Part shown: one piece after another, positions 8,834-19,301 of the stretch
How the letters are laid out: every line of letters begins with the position of its first letter
How positions within the stretch are numbered: the first letter of the stretch is position 1
From: Echria macrotheca
Lineage: Eukaryota > Ascomycota > Sordariomycetes > Sordariales > Schizotheciaceae
DNA: 64,000 nt
Direction: 5' to 3'
Assembly: GCA_030411725.1 (NCBI GenBank)
Contig: MU839829.1
Location: 62,001 to 126,000 of the forward strand
The notes under the pieces: generated by a model
Told to the model about the DNA's origin: nothing
What the model saw: the letters and a program-made list of their open reading frames with translations, nothing else
Database searches by the model: none
Program-made: the position numbers and the translations under genes

Positions 8834-11742
8834 TAAACGCGTCGCGTTTATTTTTATAGCTAAAAATACCCTATTTCTAGATACCTATAGCTATAATACT
8901 ACCTTTTTCGTCCTTTTTACTTCTAAACGCGTTTTGTAGTATTGCCGTATTGTATTTTTAGCTAAATTAATAGCTTTTAGTAAATCCCCTTATTATTTTT
9001 CTGGGTAGAAGATTATACTTACTATATATTAGCTTTAGCGTTAATAGTACCTTTAATTTACTAATATATATAGTATCCGGAAACGGTTTTTTAAGATACT
9101 AAGTATTTAAAATATTACGGATAGATTTTACGTATTTAAATTGCGTATAGGGTTTTTATTTAAGATTTTATAGAAGTATGGTATTATAGTACCTATATAA
9201 TAGTTTGTTAATTACCTAATTTGCCTTAATAAGGTAAAAGATAAGGTATTTAAGAGTTATATATAATAGTTAATAAATTTAAGATCTTTAGCGGTAAAAA
9301 ATATACTTAAAAAAGTTATAAATTAATTATACGTTTATTATTTATTATTTTATAGTTTAATAAATAAGTATTAGTATAGTAAGTAAAAGTAAAAGTATTT
9401 TTAGTTCCTTAAAAGTTAGTTTAAACTAGTAAAAGTTAAGTAACTTTTTACTAAATAATAACTTAAAAATATAGTAAAGTATTTTAATAATTTTAAGGGT
9501 ATAGTTAAAAAGTATAATATAAAGTTATTAGTAGTATGGAATAAGGATAAAATAGGGTATTAATTGGTAATAATTAATAAAAAGTTTAAAATATTAATTA
9601 ATAAAATTATAATAAAAAAAGAAAAGGTAAGTATTTGTATAAGGATATATAGATTTGTATAAATAATAAAAAGATAATTTACTATATAATTTCCTTAACT
9701 AAAAGTTATTAATTTTAGTAATAAAGAGTTTATAACTTTTGTTAACTATGGTAACGTAATTAGTAAAATTATTCTAGTATTTTATATTATATTTAAGTAA
9801 CCTAATTAAGCCGTTAGTGAAATAAAACTAGGTGATAAAGTTGCTTTTACTAAATTAAATACTATTTTTAATAATTATAATATTATAATAGATTAGTTTA
9901 CCTACTTTAACAAGTACTTTTAAAAGTATAATACAATAATATAATAAAAGAAACTTGACTTTAAAAAGTAATTTAATTATATTTTTTACTGAAGATATTT
10001 TTATACCCTAAAAGCTAAAGAAGAAATTAATTTTGATTAAATTCCCTAAGATAATTTTTAACGTTAGTATATTAATAAAAATGAGCGTATTTACTAACTT
10101 TTATTATTAAATAGCTTTTTTAGGCATTATAATTTTAAGTTATACAAATATTACCTTTAATTTAATATTATTATATTATATATAATACCTTATTTATTAC
10201 AATTTCTTTAGTTAATAAACGTAAGAGTTTTCTAATACTTTAAATGCGTTTATTAAAAACGTTTTTATTAATATATTTAAAAAGGTAAGTTATTATACTT
10301 TCGTTTAAACTTTATTGCTAGGTTAAATATAATAATTAATATAAAAAAAAGCAATTATTATTTACTAAATTAAAAGTAAATATTTAACAATTTAAAGAAG
10401 AAACTTAAGAAGACGATTAAGTTAGCGTTTTTAATTATATAACTAAAGTTTAATTAGTAGGAAAGTATTAAAAAAGGGGTTTAAAAAATTACTTAAAAAT
10501 ATATTTATTTTTTTAACTTTTTTACTTACAAAGTATTTTGTAATATTACCGTTACTATTAATAAAGATTAATTAATAAAAAAGTATTTTAAAAAGTACGT
10601 AATTAATTAGAGATTTTGCTTAGTAGTATTATTAGTAAAGAAAACTTGGGTTTTTAAAGTACTTTTAAAGGGTTTTTTCATTAATTATATAATAGTTAAA
10701 TAGATTTATTATATAGCTAATATATAACAATAAAAGAATTAAAAGGTTACATACATACGTTAAATAAAAGCTATACTAGATATTTTAAAAAATATAGAAA
10801 AGGGTTTAAAGGTAGAATAAGCAAAGTAAAAGTACCTTTTCGAAAATTAAATTATTATTAAAGGTAAAAGGATAAAGATACTAACGTTTTAAAAATATTT
10901 AATAACTACTAATTAAAAAGATTCCTTTATACTATTTAACAAAAAACATTTTTTATAAAAACTTATAAAGAATTTAGGATTTTATATTAACCTTAGCCTA
11001 AAATATATCCCAAATTTTAAACAACTTCTTTATAATCTTACGCCTAAAGAAGAGTTTAAAGGTATTAAAATTATACTTAATTTTACTTTTTCACCTATAT
11101 ATATATATTTAATAACGAGGAAAAGGACCCTATAAAAGTTAAAAAGTATATAAATTAGTACTTATAATTGGAGGAAATATTTATAACAAAATAGGTACCT
11201 TAAATAATATAGAATTAGAAAAAAAAAACTTACTAATAAAATAAGTTTAAATCTAAGGGATTTAAATTTAAAAATACTTTTAGTTTAATTAATAAAAATT
11301 TATTATTATAGTAAATTATAAATACTAAACTAGCTAATAAAAAAGTTATTAATAGTAATAGTAATAGTAGTAAAGTAACTAATAAAAATTCTAGTAATTA
11401 TAAGGGCTTTATAAATTTTAAGATAAAAAAAGCTTAATTATAAAATATTAATTACTATTAAAAACTTAAAAATAATTAAATTTTTATAATTTTAGGTAAA
11501 AAGAATTTAATTTTAGGGTTTTTACGGTTATAGTAATAGTAATGGTTATGGTTGTAAAAGGGTATTAGTTTTTTTATTTTTTAAACTCCTATAGTCTTTT
11601 TTTCGATAAATTTAATCTTTTTAGCTTTTAAAATACTAAAATATTAAAAAATAGTATCTTTACTTACGTTATAGTTGGTATATAGTAATCTATAGTAATC
11701 TAACGATTGTAGTATTAACGCTTCCCTATATAAATTTTGTTG

Positions 11743-11840
11743 TGGGTCTGTCCGCAAATTTCGGCCTATCCTCGAATTTTTTCCCTAACTACTTACAAAG
11801 TAGTTGGTCAAGTAAGCGAAGCGCCCTATAGACCAACGGG
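11743..11840 (-). repeat. Right TIR, 98 bp
   Basis: Mirror copy of the left TIR, followed directly by the TA duplication at 11841-11842. The last roughly 16 codons of the adjacent exchanger frame, including its stop, are read out of this repeat. Confidence 0.9.
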
Positions 11841-12995
11841 TAGTTAAATAAAAGTAATACGACAGAGTTCGAGGGCGAGAGATGCCAACCAACCTGGTGA
11901 ATGAGAACAAACTCCAAAACAATAAACACAACGTAACCGCCCAGCATTCCGGCACCGATCCAGCGACTCACCCGCGCCCCAAACCACACCGTCAGTGTCA
12001 AGGCAAGCGTCGAGACCCACAAAACGATAAGTTCCGCGATGGCCATATTCCCACCGTCCAACTGCCCCTCGCTATCGATCATGATGATCCCCACACATAG
12101 AGTTAGCAAGAAGATGTTGCTCCCGGCGCAGTTCGCCACCAGAATCCCGGGGTGCCCGCGTCGCCCGCTCATTACCGCGACAAACTTCTCCGGGAGCGTG
12201 GTGGCGATGGCGAGGATGACGACCCCAAAGAGCACGTCCGAGATACCGAATTCGTCCGTGATGTTGGTGGCCGCCTGCGAGAGGACGTAGCCCGCCAGGC
12301 TGATGGCCAGGAGCCCGAGGATTAGGAAGCCGAAGTGGTACCAGAGTCCATGCCTGTGTCGTTGTTCGCCATGACCAATCCCGGAGTCCGAGTCCGAACT
12401 GGAATCTGCACCCGAACTGGAATCCGAACCCGAATCGGAACCCTCCGGTGCGGCAAGTAGGCCGCGCCCGATGGCAAGTCCTACCGCGACGACGTAAGCG
12501 GCAAATCCGGCCACCAAGAGCGAGCCGCACACCAGCCAGGTGATGCGGGCGGGGAAGTAAACTATTGGCGCGGCGAAGGTTGTCAGGACCAGGAGGAGGA
12601 GCGAGTAGATGCGGGCGGAGCGGTCAAATATGACTTCCGGTCCGCTCCAGAACAAGAGACCGAGGGAGAACGCGCCGAGAATGTTGGACACAGCGGCCCC
12701 GATGATGTTACCCATGGCAAGTGAGGAGCGGCCCCGCGCCAGGGAGGCCACGATGACGGCGAGCTACGCTCAAACGTTTTAGCAACCTGCCGTGTTCATG
12801 GTGTCGAAGGAGTTGCTCACCTCTTCCCATTCTGCACCCGCTGTGACCAGCCCAATGATGGTCGCAGACACCCCAGTACGATATGCAAATAGTTACCGCA
12901 GTATGGTCGACGAACTTGTCGGCACCGAATTCCAGAAGAAACAGCGTGGAAATGAAGGCCGCGATGTTATACGCAACCACACCGGCATCGGCCAT
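11789..12995 (-). pseudogene. Cation/Ca2+ exchanger (CaCA family), frameshifted and truncated by transposon
   Basis: Exon 1 (12995..12821) opens with AAFISTLFLLEFGADKFVDH and continues, after a one-base frame change near 12884-12900, into RTGVSATIIGLVTAGAEWEE. A 57-nt intron (12764..12820, GTGAGC to GTAG, with GCTAAAAC upstream) joins it to LAVIVASLARGRSSLAMGNI and then IGAAVSNILGAFSLG, the first alpha-repeat. A Ser/Asp/Gly-rich loop (GSDSGSDSSSGADSSSDSD) separates the halves. The second alpha-repeat follows: DVLFGVVILAIATTLPEKFV, then NCAGSNIFLLTLCVG. These proteins exchange Ca2+ for H+, Na+ or K+ across a membrane. The last 16 or so residues come from the TIR, so the true C-terminus is lost. 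With the frameshift I judge it non-functional; a sequencing error at the shift cannot be excluded. Confidence 0.8.
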
Positions 12996-13436
12996 GACGC
13001 TGCGCTGCCCGGATCGGTGATGACGAAGTGGCGGTGGTTGGAAATTCCAGAAGCGGACAAGTGGGTTTGCCGGATCGGCTGCCGGGGACACACAATGCCG
13101 GGACCGTAATTGCCGGCCGGAGACAACTCCGCACCCAGAGCTCAGGGGTATTTTTAGTTGTCCCCAAGCCCTTGAGACACGGTTCAGCCGCCTGTTTCGC
13201 ATCGCTCGCGTGTTTAGTCCCGGGTCGAGTTGCTGCACCGTGGTGGCGATGTGTTGCTGTATTGGTGTGACGATCAGAGCGGCCGCTAACGGACCACCGC
13301 CTCCCAAGTAAACTCTTGAACCTGGGGAGGTACATGTCCGGTTATCGTGATGACCAAACTTCTGGTTGCACCCAGGACGCAACTCAGTGTTATTCAGTCA
13401 TCTCGGTATATTACTCTCCGCTATATCTACCAGATA
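12996..13436. other. Upstream region of the exchanger pseudogene
   Basis: No convincing gene. It should contain the old promoter of the exchanger and the 3' flank of the next minus-strand gene. Confidence 0.35.
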
Positions 13437-13997
13437 TCATTTTTCGTCGGATAACTCATCCTCTGACGACCCGCAGACGAAGGAGAGGGTTTCCGACCGC
13501 GTGTCCCATAGCCCATCCTCGGACCCGCCAAGGGACGGGGAGACCCCCCGGGCCAACCGCCTGTCCCACGGCCCATCATCAGACAGTTCCCTATCCGAGG
13601 AGTTGTAGATATAGAGCAGCTCGTTTTCGGACGGCAGGTCGGATACGGAGACTACGGAGAGACTGTCGAACACATCGGGGATCGTGCCGACCGACTGAGG
13701 ACCGAGCACCGCCTGAGCCAAGGAAAAGGTATCTCCATAAACAAAGGACGCTTTATTTCATTGACGTTAGTGCCACGGAGCAGACATTCTTGAACCAAAC
13801 TTACATGGGGCCCTACATGCCGGTGTGCATTTGTAGTGCAAGGGCGAAATAGGGGTCGAGGGCGATAGGACCAGTCGCTGGCGTTTCGTCCGTCGTCGAT
13901 TCATTGACGGCGGGGTATCCAAGTCCCGCTGACGTTTTCTTGGGGTACATGGGGTCTCGAGAGAAATCGTCCTTGGCGTTGCAATCGTGGGCCACAT
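13437..13997 (-). CDS. Small basic, probably nuclear hypothetical protein, 168 aa
   Basis: Tentative two-exon model: 13997..13805 and 13750..13437. The intron begins with a perfect GTAAGT, carries CACTAACG as a branch site and ends AAAG, and the phase is kept (T+CG gives Ser). Exon 1 has two basic clusters (PRKRQRDL, RRRTKRQR) followed by LSPSTPISP, which resemble nuclear localisation signals and Ser-Pro phosphosites. Exon 2 is acidic and Ser/Asp-rich and ends in two related units (DDGPWDRRLARG, EDGLWDTRSET) and SSEDELSDEK. A competing minus-strand frame at 13813-14133 has one hydrophobic segment, but it overlaps exon 1 and lacks a sensible splice. No family recognised. Confidence 0.4.
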
Positions 13998-14854
13998 GAC
14001 GGACGGCGATGCTAGAGAGGAGCGGGCAGGGGAAAGGGCGTTGGTGGGAGACGGACCAGGTGACGGCGAACAGGAGGATAGTTAATGGGAGTGTGGCAAT
14101 GTCAAAGAAGCGCGAACATGAACGGGATTCCAATGGCGTTTACCCATGATTTGCGAAAACCATGCGCGCCTATTCGGCGGAAGGAGCGATAGGTAGCTTA
14201 GGGCACGCCCAAATGTGAGCTGATACGGTTCCAGACGAGGAAGGAACGACAGGTACTGTACAAAAGCTTGATGCTTTCAGTCAAGACCCGAAAACTGTCT
14301 CGGTCCTGTTCAGCAGTTACCTAGTACCTCGGAAGGGGAAAACAGAGAGCACGGAGTGAATGGAGATGGCTATCGTTGGCGCCTGTATCCAAGGCGCTGC
14401 GGAGATACCCGGAAGGGGGAGGTTTTTCGTTGACGACGTCGATCCTGATCCACCGATAAGAGCGAACATGGAACCACGAGACTGGATCGAGGTGATCCGA
14501 GGAGAAATCGCCAACAACAAACCCCGGTTCCGAACCGTGGTGCCCGAACCGAAACCGGAGGCTCTGATTCAGAATGTGGCAGACTATAGTGGGAATTTGG
14601 GACAACTGCATTCTGTATTAAAACATACCATGATGCTAAAAGCTGGCCAATTACCTAAGGTACCTGGAGGAAACTAAGGAACCAAAAACAGCGTATAACA
14701 GGAGCCGATACTCAAGAGCGCCCCGCAACATACAGCAAAGAAAGGAAGGAAACAGAGAAAATAGAATACGCCCAACCCGTGGTGTTTACTCCATTCCTTA
14801 TTACTCCCGACCAATCCATCCCCAAGACGCCAAACCCGCTCGCACACCACCCCT
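13998..14854. other. Intergenic with no certain gene
   Basis: A 105-codon + strand frame at 14360-14677 (starting MEMAIVGACIQGAAEIPG) has no motif I recognise and lies just past the 3' end of the next minus-strand gene. I cannot support it as a gene. Confidence 0.35.
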
Positions 14855-15630
14855 CTAATACCAAGTCGGCGTAACCTGCCAATGGCGAAGCATATTCTGC
14901 ACGGCCATCTCCCACTCATACTGAAAGCAAGCAGCCAGCTGCTCGCTCTCCTCCACCGACGGCTGACGACCCCCCCACATCTCGGGCCTCGCCGCCTCCG
15001 ACGCAGCAACCTGCGAGATCAACTCACTATTCCACCAACTTGATCAGCATCCACGTATATATATCCCAGAGAAAAGGGAAAAAAAACAAAGAAACATACT
15101 CATCAACAATCTTAACCAAACAAAGCCAAGCCAAATTCCAGCTCCGATTACTCTCCGGATCGGCCCGGACCAGCCCCTGCGCGCGCGAGAGGATGTCGCC
15201 GGCGAAGGGGTAATTCGGCGTCAGCCCGCGCAGCTCGGTGAGCATCTGGTTGCTGCTGACGTAGTAGGCCCAGGCGGCGGTCATGGGGCCCTGGAAGGCG
15301 CGGGCGTCGTCCTCGGCCTCGCAGGCGGCGGCGGCGCGTTCGATCCGGCAGAGCTCGGTGAGGGTGTTGACGCGGTGGGTTTGGAGGGACTCGATTAGTT
15401 GGCGGGTTGACTGTTTTTTGGCTGTGGTTAGAATTGCATATCATGTGGAGGGGGGATAGGACTGGGGAGTGGGGGGTGTTGTTGGGAGTGTGACGGGGAA
15501 GGGAGCTGGGGAAACAGTGACAGGAACGGGGACGGGAAAGGGGGTTGGAGAAAGGGAGACGTGCCTGTGATGCCCTCGGCTTCTTGCTGCCGCCCCGCGA
15601 GCTGCTGTGTTTGCTGGACTTGGATGACAT
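14855..15630 (-). CDS. Hypothetical helical protein, 182 aa, three exons
   Basis: Exons 15630..15565, 15410..15100 and 15026..14855. Intron 2 is conventional (GTATGT to AATAG, phase 2). Intron 1 is 154 nt with CTAACC near its end and acceptor ACAG. The only phase-consistent donor is GCACGT after CAG, so a GC-AG intron is proposed. Exon 1 is Ser/Lys-rich (KSSKHSSSRGGSKKP). Exons 2 and 3 encode a compact helical domain: STRQLIESLQTHRVNTLTEL, AAWAYYVSSNQMLTELRGL, RSWNLAWLCLVKIVDDELIS, then CFQYEWEMAVQNMLRHWQVT at the end. I do not recognise it. The conserved-looking aromatic residues suggest a real, probably fungal-specific protein. Confidence 0.6.
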
Positions 15631-18600
15631 GTTCCCGGTTGTGTATAATTCCGCGGTGTATCCTAGGGAAAAAGTCCTCGTGGAGAACAAGTAAGCCCGG
15701 CAGTGGAAAACAAGTAACTGTCGTCGGCTCGATGCTCGTATCTGTATATGGTGAGACGGGACTTCTGTTGCTGTTCAAGCTTGCTATGTGTCTGATGCTG
15801 ATGAGTAGAGCATCGAGTTCTCTTTCTCGAGGCGATGCCAAGTTTATATCGACAACTCGAAATATCAAATCTTCGACAACAATCTAGGCAGAGACAACGA
15901 AATCCCTTGCGAGATGTCGTCTGGTGCGGCTCAAGGCGCAACTGCGCGACTAAGGGGCACGACAAAACAAGCTTGCCAATGATGGGACCGAATAGGGTAG
16001 TCGGTACCCTGTGTGTCAGACAGATCTTGCTAGTCTATACGCCAGATGCCGCTGGGTGAGGCCGCCATGTGGTCATGCCAATGCCGGTGGGTGTCAGCGA
16101 CGGTATATCACGCGTTGCCGGTGGAGAGCCATGAGTCGGACACATGTTCCGCCAGTCGGTATGACGAAAGTGAGCCCTTCAGCTGAACGACGTTTTCCCG
16201 GAGTTGGAATTAGAGTTGACGCCGTCAGGCAGTGATGTGTGCGGGCGACAGGGGAGATAACCCATGGACGTCGGGGCTGGGTCGGAATAAAGTTGATGAT
16301 GGAACCTCTTCTGGGCATCGAGACGAGTATGGTAGACATGGGGACGTGGAACCTCCCCGAGTGGAGCGAGATCCTTGCATGTGGTAGCTACCGTAGTCGT
16401 AGCTACCGATGTCCAAGACTTGGTTTCCACAAGGCGCAGGTGGAGGCTGATGTCACAGTTTCCATGCCCTGGCATTTCTGACCTGGACCACCCATCTACT
16501 GGCAGGGACGAGGAAGGGCCCAGGAACTAAATTTGAGAACCGATGTCAGGCGTCTGGTCATGATTGCTTACATAAATGGGATACCTGCTCCGTGTTCGGG
16601 GGGTATATGATTATGAAAGCAGTATTATTTAGATTTCTCTCGTGCTGCCAGTTCCTCGCCAATGAGAATGTTGGGAATGTCGTCAAAGGTTTCCCAATCG
16701 GGTAGGTCTCAAAGTCCTGTCATCAGCTCCCTCCCGGGGTTCGTGATATCATAAACAGCCCATCACACGCATGGGACCCCGTGGCAAGAAGCGACGAGAA
16801 AAAGGCGGTGGCCTGGAATCAATTCCCCGGGTGAGATTTTAGCTGGATGTTCACCAAGAAAGAGCGTTGCATCGGGCCATGGTAAGGCTGCAAGGGGGTA
16901 GGGGGTGTCGGTGCCGAGCCGTTACGAGTTTCCCTGGCACGGTGGGAGCCGGGGCATCGCCGCCCGGGTGGCTGCTTGGCTGGCACTCTGCTCGTCATGG
17001 ATGGGTATTCCCATCCGGTCGGTGTCGATTGGAGAAATACTCTAGTTCCACAAATATGCTTAAATTCTGAGCTGGGTGCCCTGCTGACGGGGTGAGAGTG
17101 AAGCCGGAGGCTCACGTTGCCGAATCTCCGCCACCGCCGCCGGCCGATGTCAGATTACCTCCAGGACTGACGATATCCCCGAATCGGCCAAGAGCACCGG
17201 GGTGAGATGGGTAGCTGATACTGGGTCGCCAACCTGGGACATGGGATAAAAGTTGAGGCCTCTAAAAGTTTGGACGTCGTCTGCCTGGGCGACAAATTTT
17301 GTGTAAGTGAAGGGTGCTGGTTAGTGAGTTTCGCGGCTTGCATCAGAGTCGGCGTTTGTTCCAGCAAATGAACGCCGATGTTCAGGGGCCGGCGCGAGCC
17401 CGTCCCTCGGTAGCGGCTGACGGGCGGCGGGGAAACAAGATACATCCGGCGGGGGGCAGCGCTGAAGGCCGGAGCGTCAGCACTGGCTCAGGCCAATGAC
17501 TGGGGTAGTTTGCACACTGTAACCCAGCTGAACGGCCCCCAAACTGGAGCCTGAGATTTCAGAGGGAGCCCTCTGGGAAGTCAATTTCGCAACTGGGCCC
17601 TGAACGCATTCTACTTCCCAATGGGGGAAAGGCTGAGGCAGCAGCAGACCAGATCTCGGGCCGATACCCGAGAAGATGATGTCTGGGGATCATGACATCT
17701 CGGCGCCATTCCGCGCTTCTCTCTGTCTTTCCCGGTCTACCGCGCGGTAAACATCCGTGCGAACACGCAACATCATGTTTAATAGAGACTTGCTCCCCAA
17801 AAAGACGCCCCTAATATCGCAAACCTTGGTCATTCTCATCGAGTTTATCCCGGGGTGCCGCTCCCGCCACGCTCAAGGGGCACAGCCACCAGATCATGGA
17901 TGGTGGCACCAATCCTCGGCCCAAAGCCCCGGGACTCTGCCAAGAAAAGACGTTTGAGTGGCCCCGAAATCTCATCAGACGAAGGAAAGCAAAACGGGGA
18001 CTTTCATCCTCGTTGCAGGAATTTAGTGCAACTTGCAAGGCTTTAGTAAGTCTAGGCGTGACTCAGCCTTGGCAACGGGACCGCCTCTTTTACAGCGTAC
18101 AGCGCCTATCCCCGCCATAAGATGTCGGAGATAGCGCTTGCGGCATGGTGATGATCTCAGTCCGGCACATGTGCACCCAAAATGTTGACGTTATCCGATC
18201 ACGTTGCGGATTAACCGCCGGCCGATTACGTTAACGTTGTAAGTACCTAGCCGGACGACGACAAGAGAATTTTGCAATTCCAAATCCACCACATAGAATT
18301 GGCAGTGATCTTGCAGAGGCCCCTCGGTCCACCCGACACGTAACGGTGCCGGAGCTCGCTCCCAAACGACGAGCGACGAGCTTTCCCGATCTTGCACCGG
18401 GACGTCTCAAGATGCCCCGACCTGAGTCAACAACATTGGAACCCTCAACTTTCTTTCCATCATATTGGAACTTCCCCTCAACAACAAGAATCCTTCACAA
18501 TCGATCAATCCCCTGTCCTGCTGAAGCTTTCCTTGGCCATGTCGTCTCCGCGCGACGATTGGACGCCTGCCGCCTTGCAGGGCTGATGGGCGTCATCGCC

Positions 18601-19301
18601 GGGAAATCACACCCACCCCTTTTCCCGCTGTCCGCACAGAGCCTCATGAATCATCCCATCGCAACCCACATACCATGACATGAGGAGCGTCCAATCTTCT
18701 GCAGGTCAACAACTGCGCAGACATTCCCCCCGAGGCCAAAGCACACGTCTTGACAGGTAGGTACCGGCACAGGCAGAAATATGCATCTCCAATCCCCAAT
18801 AGGAACCATCATGCGTCGGACGAACACCTTCGTCTGTGCGGTTGCGCTGCATCCCGTCATCCCGCACCTCCCTCCTGGGAACACTATCCCGCCGACATAC
18901 GCAGACGACAAAACCCAAAAGCTGTAGCCTAACTCATCTGCACCATCACCAGCATACATTTGGCATTCATTGGAGAATTGATCCCCAATGCAGCCAGGGT
19001 CTCCCGTCGCGTGCCTCAACACCACACAACACCCATCTCGCAAAGCTGCAGGACATCATGCCGTGCCAGCGAGTGTCGGTGTCGTAAACATCCATTATTA
19101 CAATGTAATATTCGCACCAGGTGCAATTAAAGTTACAAACCGGCGGCGCGTTTCTGCCTGCCCCGTCGAATCCACGAATTATGGTCCCGTAAATCTTCAT
19201 ACGGCCCCCAACGCCCCCGACTACGAGTAAACATGCCGTATACCGAGTACCGTGTCTATGTTCCACCATTTCTATTTCAGGTCGATGTCAAAACCTGGGC
19301 A
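15631..19301. other. 3.7-kb gene desert
   Basis: Normal GC content, not RIP-mutated, yet every frame on both strands is short, repetitive or Arg/Pro-rich in the way of chance frames. I found no splice-linked set giving a plausible protein, no tRNA and no 5S gene. Small inverted motifs occur, for example GGTAGCTACC followed by GTAGCTACC near 16381-16407, and AACGTT-type symmetry near 18190-18240. It could hold a long non-coding RNA or a gene with many tiny exons. Confidence 0.4.

Larger units (their letters stand above)
8736..11840. mobile_element. RIP-mutated DNA transposon with 98-bp TIRs and TA target site
   Basis: Ends are exact 98-base inverted repeats (8736..8833 and 11743..11840) that begin CCCGTTGGTCT. 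Each end is flanked by TA, the target duplication of the Tc1/mariner group. The arms differ at four positions, all transitions of the RIP type. The interior is extremely AT-rich with almost no CA or TG dinucleotides, so any transposase is unreadable. Near the left end the minus-strand frame is still fairly open (for example AINLAKNTIRQYYKTRLEVK with scattered TAG stops), which suggests coding on the minus strand. At 3.1 kb with 98-bp TIRs it is larger than classic Fot1 elements. Superfamily is inferred from the TA duplication only. Its right end is fused into the exchanger gene. Confidence 0.85.

Noticed and set aside
8834..11742. Attempt to read a transposase in the AT-rich interior
   Set aside because: Stops in every frame and RIP changes remove the diagnostic residues; only weak minus-strand openness near the left end.
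8834..11742. CRISPR-like or satellite array in AT-rich blocks
   Set aside because: No regularly spaced repeat; the repetitive look comes from low complexity after RIP.
13813..14133. 106-codon minus-strand frame with a hydrophobic segment
   Set aside because: Overlaps the better-supported spliced model at 13437..13997 and ends before a usable splice donor.
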